Shown here piece by piece: positions 10,014 to 19,662 of a stretch of DNA of 26,895 bases (position 1 is the stretch's first letter; each line of letters opens with the position of its first letter). The notes under the pieces are model-generated. The model made no database searches, was not told the origin of the DNA, and was given only the letters and a program-made list of their open reading frames with translations. Made by a program: the position numbers and the translations under genes. Source of the stretch: Oehlia diaphana (taxonomy: Eukaryota; Glomeromycota; Glomeromycetes; Glomerales; Glomeraceae); assembly GCA_003833135.1 (NCBI GenBank), contig QZLH01000123.1, positions 94,161-121,055 of the forward strand. The letters run 5' to 3'.

Positions 10014-11198
10014 ATGAGTAAAAACATCGTCGTATTATGTGACGGAACTTGGAATAATGCAGATTCCAGAACCAACATTTACGTGTTATATAGAGAATTA
10101 ATTGAGAAAGACTATAAACAACATGTCAAGTATTTAGACGGAATTGGAGTTGGAGAAACGGCCTTGGGCTTTATCATCGATGGTGCTATAGCTCTAAGTC
10201 TTGATACTAAAATTAAAGAAGGTTATAAATATATAGTTGAACACTATAATCCTGGTGACGATATATGGCTTTTTGGTTTTAGTCGTGGTGCTTATACCGC
10301 GAGATGTATTGCTGGAATGATCCGAAATTGTGGATTAATAAAAGTTGATCGAGATGTTGAACCTGAACAAGTTGATAAACGTATTGATCTTGCTTACGAT
10401 ATCTATCGTAGTAGAGATACGATATACCACCCGGAAGGAAATGGTTCTGACGACTTTAAAAAAGCGTTCAGCTATCCAGATTCTGAAAAGCCAGTTATTA
10501 AATTTCTTGGACTTTGGGATACTGTTGGTGCTCATGGCTTACCCGGTTATGTAATTGGCGAAGGTTTTAAATATTTAGAATTTTATGATCTAGTTGTACC
10601 TAATGTAGTTAATTTTGCGTGTCAAGCTTTAGCTATTCACGAAAGAACTTCTTTTTTCGAACCTTGCCATATATATCCAAATAATTCTGGTACCGTAACT
10701 GTCAAAGAGACTTGGTTCCCTGGTGTACATAATGAAATAGGTGGTGGAACTTTTTTATCATTAGGTGGAAATGAAAGAATTCCTAAAGCAACTATGTTAT
10801 GGATGATTGAACATATTGTACAAATTGGAGGTTTGTTAATGCGAAATGATCTTGAAGGTTATCAAACTCAGTTCTCTCCGGATTCTGGACCTTCTTGGAA
10901 CCTTAAAAATTTAGTATTCGATAACGTCAATACTCTTATCCCAATGCTCATGCTTAAAGACAGGTCTATTCCTCTAGAATTAGATCCTAGTAAAAAATTT
11001 TTGAGAAAAGATTTACTTTATAGAGACAGTGACTGGCTACTTCCATTTGGTACTAGGTCACATCTGAGTACTCATTATGCTTCGAATGCGTATGAAGAAT
11101 TGCGTAAATATATGGAAACGAAGGGAATTATGCTATACAACAATGTAAAATACAATAAGGATGCAAGCGAAAATATATTTGAAAGGGCTCGTTTATAA
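10014..11198 (+). CDS. DUF2235 alpha/beta hydrolase (Tle1-like phospholipase domain), copy 1
   Basis: This is an intronless 394-aa protein. The N-terminal strand KNIVVLCDGTWN (3-14) is the DUF2235 hallmark. The nucleophile elbow GFSRGAYTAR (88-97) carries the catalytic Ser90. LGLWDTVGAHG (165-175) carries Asp169, and WFPGVHNEIGGG (234-245) carries His239; the DTVG and PGVHxxxGGG motifs are conserved in the family. DUF2235 includes bacterial type VI secretion phospholipases of the Tle1 group and many fungal proteins, so the predicted activity is ester hydrolysis, perhaps of phospholipids. Substrate and location are unknown: there is no signal peptide and no obvious membrane segment. The start is set by ATG at 10014 just before the conserved N-terminal strand. 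The second copy at 13112 has the same length and high identity. AATAAA-like sequence follows the stop near 11235. Confidence 0.93.
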   Translation: MSKNIVVLCDGTWNNADSRTNIYVLYRELIEKDYKQHVKYLDGIGVGETALGFIIDGAIALSLDTKIKEGYKYIVEHYNPGDDIWLFGFSRGAYTARCIAGMIRNCGLIKVDRDVEPEQVDKRIDLAYDIYRSRDTIYHPEGNGSDDFKKAFSYPDSEKPVIKFLGLWDTVGAHGLPGYVIGEGFKYLEFYDLVVPNVVNFACQALAIHERTSFFEPCHIYPNNSGTVTVKETWFPGVHNEIGGGTFLSLGGNERIPKATMLWMIEHIVQIGGLLMRNDLEGYQTQFSPDSGPSWNLKNLVFDNVNTLIPMLMLKDRSIPLELDPSKKFLRKDLLYRDSDWLLPFGTRSHLSTHYASNAYEELRKYMETKGIMLYNNVKYNKDASENIFERARL

Positions 11199-12783
11199 TA
11201 GAATATATAGTACAATTATCTAGAATTATTATAAAATAAATATTCAACTTAATTTTATTAGCTTAGTATTAATTATAAGAATTTATAAAATATAAATTTT
11301 TATGTTTTTTTTTTTTTAAATAAATTTATTTTTTTTTTACCTACAGTAAGATATCATATTGATATATTTTAATTATATGATTATAAAAATTTAACAGAAC
11401 AATACTCGAAATATTAGTGTAACAATGATTATTCTGACTATCGAACTGCTTCCACCATAAATAATGGTTGTTAATACTAATTTTGGCAGGAATTAATATT
11501 TTCGTATCATAGCTTTTCTTCCTGATGAAATTACTTTGATATTGGTTAAAATACGAATTATTATCTGAATTTTGCAGAAAATCGGTTGTATGATTGATTC
11601 TGACCGGAAAATCGACTAAAAAAACTTAACCGGTAAATTTATAAATATTACACGTGATTTTATGTCGCCCATCCGTACAAATTGCATATACTGTGTATAA
11701 AAGTGTAGTCAAGTATATCGGATATTTATATTGTTGTGAATAATTATATATTAAGGTCGTATTTTTAATTCTTTCGTTATTTTGTAAGGAATGAAGAACC
11801 AACAAAATTTAAAAAGGATTAAACATTATTGAAAAGAATTGCGATTTACCATACAAAAAAAAAAAAAAAAAAAAAAATTTCCTTCGTCCCTCATTATGTT
11901 GAACTTCTGACTTTGCTTTTTTAGATTATTATATACACTTTATAACGTCGATATTAATTTGAATTCAAACCTCTGATAATTTAATAGCGGCTGTAGCGTT
12001 ATGATGATATAATATTATAATCGATTATCCTTGACGTTAGCGTTAATAAATTTAAATGAAAATTAATCAATAATAAACTTATTTTTTAAGGGAAAAAATT
12101 ATTTGATTCAAATATCTTTCATTTTTAAAGTAAATTTCGATAATTTAAAAATAATGGAGAATTTACCTTTTGTAATAAGAGTAGTTTAGTAAAAATGTTA
12201 AAATATTAGTCTTAAAATAATGATTTCCATAATCCATAAATCGATATGAATTCAATCATTAAAATTTTAAGGACTATCTTCAGATTCTTGTTCTCTCGTT
12301 CTTCTTTCTATATATCCATTATAAACAAGGGTTCGAATTTATTTTTTTTTTTTTTGAACTTCAAATAAATTTTATTCAGATAAATCGGTTGGTTTCACGT
12401 GCGCCTAGTTAGCTTCTTATTATTACTTTATCTGTTATACTATATATCTATACGTTGTAAATTATTGTAATTATTGTTCAAAATTCTATTACGCTTTCAG
12501 ATAATAAATAAAATTAGTTAGGAAAGCATATGATAATCATCAATTGTACAAGTCCGATTCTCCGATGGTGATGGCTGAAATAAATAAATCTATCAATTAT
12601 ACGAAAAAAGTAGTATTATCCGGCCAATGAGGTCAATGTATCTAATTTTGATTAATCAATAAATCTAGTATAATTTGGTCGTACCCTTTTGTTTTGGGGT
12701 TAATGAACAATTAAAAAGACTACAATAGAATACTAAATCAAGAATTTGATAATTTTGATTCAAAAATAGATTATAATTTTTTC
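11199..12783. other. Intergenic region between the DUF2235 paralogues
   Basis: About 1.6 kb of AT-rich sequence, with an A run of 23 at 11855-11877 and T runs near 11310 and 12345. No open frame, RNA gene or transposon was found. A GGTTCGAATT string near 12330 resembles a tRNA B box but has no tRNA body around it. Confidence 0.5.
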
Positions 12784-12811
12784 ATAAGAACAATCAAAAA
12801 CCATAATAGAA
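12784..12811 (+). promoter_or_regulatory. Conserved upstream block of DUF2235 copy 2
   Basis: The same sequence as at 9499-9529 (ATAAGAACAATCAAAAA, two or more differing bases, ATAATAGAA), 328 bp before this gene's ATG. Confidence 0.4.
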
Positions 12812-13016
12812 TTTTTTCATAGGTCGTTTAATTATTCATGTTATCCTATTGTGTGCTAAAGAAAAATCCATAACTTATTTTTACCCATGATTGATTTAAA
12901 TCATTTTCCCTTGATGGAATTGAATTATGGCTTTGCGTAGTAATTTTCATTTGTCAATTTATATGGATTAGTCGCTTTATGCAAAAAAAAAAAAAAATTA
13001 TCACATTATAAAATGT

Positions 13017-13024
13017 TATAAATA
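13017..13024 (+). promoter_or_regulatory. TATA-like box of DUF2235 copy 2
   Basis: TATAAATA lies 95 bp before the ATG and is followed by a long T/A tract (13067-13083), a common fungal promoter layout. The first copy has the same octamer. Confidence 0.4.
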
Positions 13025-13111
13025 AACCCACGATTTCATATTTATTTTCTTACTTTCAATCCCCCTTTTTTTTAAAAAAAAAATAAAAGAATTTAAAAAA
13101 TTTACAGAAAA

Positions 13112-14296
13112 ATGGGTAAAAATATCGTCGTATTATGTGATGGTACTTGGAATAGTCCAATGGCCAGAACAAATGTTTATGTATTATATAGAGAATTGCT
13201 TGAGCGAGACTATAAACAACATGTCAAGTATATAGACGGAGTTGGAGTTGGAGAATTTGGTTTGAAATTTATCTTAGATGGAGCTATGGCTCTAAATCTT
13301 GATACTAAAATCAAAGAGGGTTATAAATTTATAGTTGAACACTTTAATCCTGATGATGATATATGGCTTTTTGGTTTTAGTCGTGGTGCTTATACCGCGA
13401 GATGTATTGCTGGAATGATCCGAAATTGTGGAATATTAAAGATTGATCGTAATGACACATCTGAACAAATTGATAAACGAGTTGATTTTGCTTATGATAT
13501 TTATCGTGATAGAGGTCAGACTTATCATCCGGAAGGAACCGGCTCCGAAAACTTTAGAAAAACGTTTAGTTATCCAGATTCTAAAAAAAAAATTATTAAA
13601 TTTCTTGGACTTTGGGATACTGTTGGTGCTCATGGTCTACCTGGTTATACGATTGATAAAGGTTTTGAATATTTAGAATTTCATGATGAAACTGTATCTG
13701 GTATAGTTAATTTTGCTTGTCAAGCTTTAGCCATTCATGAAAGAGTTTCTTTCTTTGAACCTAGTCGTATTTATCCAAACAGTTCCGGTACTGTAACTGT
13801 TAAAGAAACTTGGTTTCCTGGTGTACATATGGAAGTAGGTGGTGGAACTTTTTTTACATTAGGAGGAAATGAAAGAATCCCTAAAGCAACTATGTTATGG
13901 ATGATAGAATATATTGTACAAGTTGGAGATTTATTAATGCGTGATGATATTGAAACTTATCGTACTCGTTTTTCTCCAGATATTGGTCCCTCTTGGAACA
14001 TCAGGAATTTCATATTTGACCGTAGTAATTCCCTTATTCCATCGCTTATGCTTAGAGATAGAGATATTCCACTAGAATTAGATCCTAGTAAAAAATTTTT
14101 AAGAAAAGATTTGCTTTATAGGGATGGTGATTGGTTACTTCCATTTGGTACTAGATCTCATTTAATTATTCAATATGCTTCAAATACGTATGAAAAATTA
14201 CGTAAAGATATTGAAAAGGAAGGAATTAGATTATATAACAATGTAATATATGATAAAGATGAAGATAAAAGAGTATTCGAAATGGCTCATTTATAA
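13112..14296 (+). CDS. DUF2235 alpha/beta hydrolase (Tle1-like phospholipase domain), copy 2
   Basis: A second intronless 394-aa member that aligns to copy 1 without gaps. It has GFSRGAYTAR with Ser90, LGLWDTVGAHG with Asp169 and WFPGVHMEVGGG with His239, so the catalytic residues are intact in both copies. The segment 10267-10332 of copy 1 and its counterpart here are nearly identical at DNA level around the nucleophile. Divergence is concentrated at residues 14-17, 48-60, 110-140, 150-161, 176-196 and the C-terminus, which suggests substrate-contact or surface drift under constraint on the core. Tandem, same-strand placement 1.9 kb after copy 1 marks it as a local duplication. Function is inferred from the family only. 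A polyadenylation-like AATAAA lies near 14370. Confidence 0.93.
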   Translation: MGKNIVVLCDGTWNSPMARTNVYVLYRELLERDYKQHVKYIDGVGVGEFGLKFILDGAMALNLDTKIKEGYKFIVEHFNPDDDIWLFGFSRGAYTARCIAGMIRNCGILKIDRNDTSEQIDKRVDFAYDIYRDRGQTYHPEGTGSENFRKTFSYPDSKKKIIKFLGLWDTVGAHGLPGYTIDKGFEYLEFHDETVSGIVNFACQALAIHERVSFFEPSRIYPNSSGTVTVKETWFPGVHMEVGGGTFFTLGGNERIPKATMLWMIEYIVQVGDLLMRDDIETYRTRFSPDIGPSWNIRNFIFDRSNSLIPSLMLRDRDIPLELDPSKKFLRKDLLYRDGDWLLPFGTRSHLIIQYASNTYEKLRKDIEKEGIRLYNNVIYDKDEDKRVFEMAHL

Positions 14297-14620
14297 TCAC
14301 TAAAGATTATTGTCTAACACGTTTATCTCTTAATCTTATATCCAAAATTCCATTTTAATATCTTATATTCAATAAAAATAATAAAATTCCATTTAAAATA
14401 TAGATGATTGTCTAATAATTTTAACTTCTTATTAATTAATTATTCTTCATGATAACGTAAAAAATCTCGTCAGGTCAAAAGAGTAAAAAGAAAAGAGCGA
14501 CCAAACCAAATTAAAAAAAAATTCGCACACGTCATCTCATTAAACACTATATATTACGTTTAGTTTTATTATGATACAATACGACTACTTCGTTGTGTCA
14601 CCTTTTTGTCCTTTTTCTTT

Positions 14621-14684
<64 letters not shown>

Positions 14685-14938
14685 AAATTCCTTTTTTACT
14701 TTTTATTTCTTAATAAAAAGAAAGGTAGCGGGTTCAGAATTTATTATAATGTCATCCAGTATTTAATAAACTAAAAAGCTCCAGCCGGCACTATCTGAAA
14801 AAGAAACTATACAACCTGTTAACTCTGGACCTTGTCGTATGCATTCTTCAGTGCCGGAATTAAGTTAATGTCAGCCAGTATCTAAAAAGGTGATAAAAAT
14901 TTGACTGGGATTATCCATAAAAGGCAAGATATACATGA
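14297..14938. other. Intergenic region with long pyrimidine tract
   Basis: No gene. Positions 14601-14680 are almost pure T, broken by a few C and one ATA. An 8-bp inverted repeat CCGGCACT (14785-14792) / AGTGCCGG (14850-14857) lies just downstream of the FAR1-like pseudogene end. A partial direct repeat, AATGTCAtCCAGTAT, occurs near 14748 and again near 14868. Confidence 0.5.
14601..14680. repeat. Poly-T/pyrimidine simple repeat
   Basis: Two 27-base T runs (14624-14650 and 14654-14680) are separated by ATA and preceded by CTTTTT units. Length here may be unreliable because of sequencing of homopolymers. Confidence 0.9.
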
Positions 14939-16266
14939 TTATTTTGCCCTAATATAACGCTGAGATAGAGGTCCTTTGAATCTTGCAGTTCCTGGTGGTC
15001 TTCCTTTAGGGCGCCTAATTATTGGATTTCCAATTTGATTTTGATGCATATTTTCCTGATCAACTTCTAATTCATCTTGATTTTCCATATTATCGGATCG
15101 TTTTGTCACTTTTCTTTTTATTAATATATTTAAGTAATCAATGAATGATTCATCACAAGTCTTGCAAGCAATCTGATTAGCTTGCTTAACTAATCCATGT
15201 ACATTAGCATAATTAGGCGTTGTTTATAGAAAGAGACATATGGGGTACTAATTGAAGTACTTGAAACTTCATCTATTACATCAAGGAATTCAAGAGAATT
15301 ATTAGATTCTAACAATGAAATTTCTAAATTAGTAATTAAATTTTGAAGCAGGATAAAGTGGCCGATCTTTGATATCATTCAAATAATGTGTAGTAATAAA
15401 CCAACGTGAATTGATAAATCCTATATGCAACTGAGCCTGTGAAGTTTGTAGCATTATACTAAAATAATGTCTACAAACTATCCCACGAGTTACCAAAGAC
15501 ATACAGGAACATTTGTATATTCCATTTTTTAATAAAATAACAAGATGGTGTATTCAGATGACGTTAAATGATTGACACCCCAAAGATTTTTAATAGAGGA
15601 TTGGTTTACACGTCGATAAATGCCGATGAAAAGTAATTTGTCAAATTTCCTGATTCTCAATAAAGCCATCGGCAAATGACCAATCCTAAAAATCAATGTT
15701 AAATGAAAGAATCAGGCATTTTTGTTAATCAAATACATTTAATAATACTACCTGTTATGTTTCATTTTTTATGGAAGATTGATCTAATACCCTTACATCA
15801 TAATTAAATGCCATCTCCATTTCACTGTAATTTACTTTTTGAATTTGTGGAGTAACAAACAAAAGTTCATCGATTATATTAGTAAAAGCATTTTAAGCAA
15901 TAGTAGAGGACTGATTATATGGAAGAGAACTTTTCCAATTAATATAGTCATTATTATCTTCTTCCTCTTCTACCCTCACAATTACATACTATTGTTTGTT
16001 TCCTACGTTCATTTTCCACTTTCACACATCTTCCTTGCCGAATAAAAAAAGCCTTGTTGGAGTGACCATCTTTTAATATAGTCATATGCAAATTTCCAAG
16101 TAAGAAATGTCATACCAACTTCTAATGTTAAGTCATCACTAGAATTATCAATAGTTTCGATAGAACATTCCTCTTCATCACTAACCTCCGGAATATTATT
16201 ACAAAACTCGTACGTATAGGTTTCTGCATCAGAATTATCGCTGAAAATGGAGTCTGGGTCATCCAT
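14939..16266 (-). pseudogene. FAR1/SWIM-type (MULE-derived) protein gene, broken
   Basis: Reading on the minus strand from ATG 16266 there is an acidic N-terminus (MDDPDSIFSDNSDAETYTYE) and a FAR1-like start of the DNA-binding domain, with GMTFLTWKFAYDYIKRW. The frame then shifts in an A7/T7 run (16044-16050); the next frame continues as GRCVKVENERRKQTIVCNCE, the expected continuation of this domain. Further stops follow. A SWIM zinc finger CxC-x9-CxH is clear at 15511-15467 (CSC, then CRH). The last part, open from 15214 to the TAA at 14941-14939, is basic and ends with RRPKGRPPGTARFKGPLSQR. The central MULE transposase core is largely missing, and the whole locus spans only 1.3 kb. It is therefore a deleted, frameshifted relic of a Mutator-like transposase or a protein derived from one. 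Confidence 0.78.
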
Positions 16267-17045
16267 ATTGGTTTGAAGGAGGTAAAAATGAAGGAAAAAT
16301 CAAAATATTAATTATAAAATAAAGAAGAAGAGGAGAAGTGATAAGAAAAATAATCAGCGAAGCCACAATAAGCTTAATAATGATCTGATCAAGTGTACAT
16401 GAGAAATAAAAATTTAAATTGACCCCGTGCGCACTAAAATTGATACGCACGGGATGCGTAATACGTAAAATACAAATCTATATTTATTTATTATTTATAT
16501 TATTCTAAAAAAGTTTAAAGTATTAAAAAAAAATTTATATGTGGATTATATCGTGTGATATACGTGATATATAATTTGATATATAGACACTGTAAGACTG
16601 CGCCCGTGATAAATCATGTTGCCACCGCAGTCTTAACAAATAAATTCTTTATTAACAATATAAATAAATACAATAATATGCTTGGTTCATCTTAACTAGA
16701 CATATCTGAAAATAAAATAAAATTAAAATTAATTTATTCCAACTTCGCCTCCTTTTTACTAAATCCAAAATTATGGCTATTTATATTAAATTATATAGCT
16801 ATAAATGGAAGAGAGAATTCTAATTTATCCATTTCAAAAATTTTCATATTTTAATTTTTTCAAACATTTGCTCTTAACAAACCTTTGTCTCAGAACCATA
16901 TTTCACGTCAAAAATATTATTTTCATATTTTAAAAATTATGAACTTCGTGAAATTCCCTTTTTTTGATCTTCTAATCTCCTTCTTAAAATATAAAGTCCC
17001 TGATCCTAGTTCCCTATCCCAAATCCAAATATAGAACTCTTATCG
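16267..17045. other. Intergenic region with two perfect inverted repeats
   Basis: No gene is supported. CCCGTGCG (16424-16431) and CGCACGGG (16446-16453) form an 8-bp stem with a 14-nt loop. TAAGACTGCG (16593-16602) and CGCAGTCTTA (16626-16635) form a 10-bp stem with a 23-nt loop. Both stand out as GC-rich in AT-rich DNA and may be remnants of transposon ends upstream of the FAR1-like relic. Confidence 0.5.
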
Positions 17046-17313
17046 TCATTGCGGCGGATTTATGAAATTTGGCAAAAACCCTGCTGCGCCCTCGGGAATT
17101 AAAATTGACTACAGAAACATTAAGCTTTTTTTATAAAAAATGTCAAATATGACGCACCTTTAACACTGGAAAAATTGGTTAGGTAACGGAATAATTGGCT
17201 AGACGCAAGATTTGGGGTACAAAAAAATTTTTTAGGGCTCATTTTTGACTGTTCATTAATAAATTTGACATGACGGCCAAATTTTGGGGTATTTCATAAA
17301 TCTGCCGTGATGA
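17046..17313 (+). mobile_element. Short inverted-repeat element (MITE-like), full copy
   Basis: A 268-bp element whose left 23 bases (17046-17068) match the inverse of the right 23 bases (17291-17313) at 20 positions; the shared core is CGGC[G/A]GATTTATGAAAT. The interior has no coding capacity and is strongly similar to 7837-8053. Non-coding, terminal inverted repeats and more than one copy fit a miniature inverted-repeat transposable element. No clear target duplication could be read, so the superfamily is open and the outer boundary may be off by a few bases. Confidence 0.75.
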
Positions 17314-18736
17314 TAGTTTTACATTATTGCGGATGCTACATTGTAACATTACACAACTTTTATAACACTAAAATTTTATACACTTATTTTAAATATAACA
17401 CTACGCCTCATAATTATTAAATTTGCTAGCTAAGTCACGGCATTACAATACAAAATTGGTAGATCTATCATCAAATAATATTTAATGCACCACAGCCGTG
17501 AAAATCATGATATTTGTGACTCCCCGTGAAATAACTATTACATATTTTTTTTTAATAACATTAACACCTATTTAAGACTATTTTTATAATATGCTACGAC
17601 TTTGAAAAAGCACATTACCGATTGTTTTACGAGATAGTCTAACACTAGATCGTCACGTGTCTGATACCGATTTGATATATGTTCGAGATTTGTTTCTTGT
17701 CAAATAAAGTATGTTGAAAAAAATGATATTTTATGTCACATACGTTGTTTATATATTCAATTGATTCACGTTATGTTATTAACGAATTTTTTTCTAACGA
17801 AGGCCTGATTCTCCTGGATAAAAATTTCCGTTATAAGACGAGCCGACTGTACGGAATTTTTGGAATTTGATAAATCATGCCGTACAGGTTTCAAAGTCGT
17901 ACCGTACTGAACATACATATAATCATATAAGCTGGTTCATTTCACCAATAATCATCATTTCACTGACATTTGTTTCACAACAGTTATTTTGCAGTTATGT
18001 TTCTTTAATAATTTCGACAAAGCCGAATAAATCATAATGAAATGAACAAAATGGGTAATTAATTTGTAATTAATTCCTGTGTAAATAAATAAAATGTCAT
18101 TCCTTAGGGGTATTGTACCGTTATTGTTTATATCAAATTCTTCCTCATTTATCATCTTTCTCGAAAATCAACTTTTTTCAGGTATTTTGTCTTTTACCAA
18201 TAGTTCTTAGTTAGTGTGGTAAATTAATCTATAATATTGGAAAATGCAAATAATTAATGCTGTAAAACATCAGGCACTTGTAAAAATTTTTCCTTGTTCC
18301 TAATCAACAAATAATATAGTAATACATATCCGCATTTTCTACATAATATTATTTATCTGAGTCTATTACCTTTCTACAAATAAAATAAATGAATAAGCAG
18401 AAACAAAATAATAGCAGCTGCGCCTTGAAAAGCCTGAAAAACAAAATTTTAATTTGACTACTTTTTCATACTAATCAGCAATGTAATATGGCTAATAATT
18501 ACACCAACTTTTATTAGCATTTTCAACATTCTCACACTTGTAGTCTTGTATTATTTTATTTGTTTCAACATTATTACACAACAGATTATTCTTACAAATA
18601 TTAATAGTAATGGGAAGCTCTATTAGTGTATTTAAATTAGTTTAATTTTTCATTGTTTATTACAATATACTAAATATCATACTGTAACTGATAATTTTGA
18701 TTAAATCAATTTTTTATTCAATAATAGTTAATCTTC

Positions 18737-18741
<5 letters not shown>
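17314..18741. other. Long AT-rich intergenic region
   Basis: No gene. The minus-strand open frame 18155-17955 is short and without motifs. Sequence at 17430-17520 has TCACGGC and GCCGTGA pieces that resemble the ends of the short inverted-repeat element but no full copy. Confidence 0.5.

Positions 18742-18798
<57 letters not shown>
18742..18798. repeat. 57-base poly-A run
   Basis: An uninterrupted A homopolymer. No AATAAA signal or coding tail precedes it at the usual distance, so a retro-insert tail is possible but not supported. The true length is uncertain. Confidence 0.9.
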
Positions 18799-18801
<3 letters not shown>

Positions 18802-19616
18802 AAAAATGAAACAATTTAATCGGTAAATGCCAATCGTTTCTATTATTCTATCATAAAAATTGGGTAACTTGAAATTTGATACATATTTTTTTTTGTATAA
18901 TGTAAAAGTATATAAAGGGCCTTTGACCTGATGGACTTGACATTGAATTTAATATTGACAATTAAATTTAAAATTGGCTCAAAATGAACGAAATGAACGA
19001 AATGAACAAAAAGTTAACGTAGTTTTGTGTTTTGTTCTCGACGTCTGCTTTTGGACGTTTTGGACGTCGATCATAATTTAGTCATGCTTACATAATACAA
19101 CTTCACACATAGCAGATAGGTCACAAAAAACCGATCAGCAAATTATATAACATTTACTAAGAAGTTTACATAAAATTAACTATGAATACCCTAATTAGGT
19201 TCATCTCCGTAAACAAAACAAAATAATAATTTATGTATGTTAAATTATAAAACAAATAATAAAATGTGAATAACAAAGAATTCCGGACTGGGCCGGAATG
19301 GGGCCGGTTCCACATGCAGGCTTCTAATATCTAAACGACAACGAAAATATTGAATTATTTTTTCATGCAAACAAACAAGTTCATAGTTCTTTTAAATTAA
19401 TTAAACCCGAATTGAAAAAATTCTATAATAAGTAAATTTTATGCTACCTTTACGTTAGCGATAATTTATTTTCGTCATCAAGTTCATAGTTCTTTTAAAT
19501 TGCTAATTAAACTTTGAACCATTGAAAATAAATTTCTATAAAAAGTAAATTTTATGCGCCGTCATGATATGTAATTGAAGTCAAACTTTTAAAATTTTCG
19601 TCGATCCGATATTAAA
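18799..19616 (+). promoter_or_regulatory. Upstream region of the kinase-Sel1 gene
   Basis: It holds a 9-bp tandem repeat (AAATGAACG, three units ending AAATGAACA, about 18983-19010), an 8-bp inverted repeat TCGACGTC (19038-19045) / GACGTCGA (19063-19070) with further GGACGT copies between, a GC patch GGGCCGGAATGGGGCCGG near 19290, and a local duplication listed separately. No open frame is supported. The ACGT cores could be bZIP sites; this is inference. Confidence 0.35.
19376..19557 (+). repeat. Imperfect tandem duplication upstream of the kinase-Sel1 gene
   Basis: Copy one (19376-19444) and copy two (19479-19557) both start CAAGTTCATAGTTCTTTT and both end AAGTAAATTTTATGC, with small insertions between. 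They are separated by about 34 bp and sit roughly 100 to 290 bp before the ATG, so any regulatory site in the unit is doubled. Confidence 0.7.
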
Positions 19617-19624
19617 TATAAAAG
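19617..19624 (+). promoter_or_regulatory. TATA box of the kinase-Sel1 gene
   Basis: TATAAAAG lies 46 bp before the ATG at 19663. The motif is close to consensus and the spacing allows a short 5' UTR. Confidence 0.5.
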
Positions 19625-19662
19625 AATAATCTCAACTTAATTAGAAAATAAAAGAAAACAAA

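Noticed and set aside
10335..10554. Open frames on both strands inside DUF2235 copy 1, and similar ones at 13436-13676
   Set aside because: They overlap a well-supported gene and are shadows caused by its codon pattern; similar shadows occur in both paralogues because the sequence is conserved.
12320..12345. tRNA B-box-like GGTTCGAATT
   Set aside because: No A box, acceptor stem or cloverleaf can be formed with the surrounding sequence.
16009..16266. Intact 85-aa protein
   Set aside because: It is the N-terminal part of the FAR1-like gene, ended early by a homopolymer frameshift.
6879..16635. Identical geometry (10-bp stem, 23-nt loop) of the inverted repeats at 6879-6921 and 16593-16635
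   Set aside because: Stem and loop sequences are unrelated, so the equal spacing is most likely coincidence.
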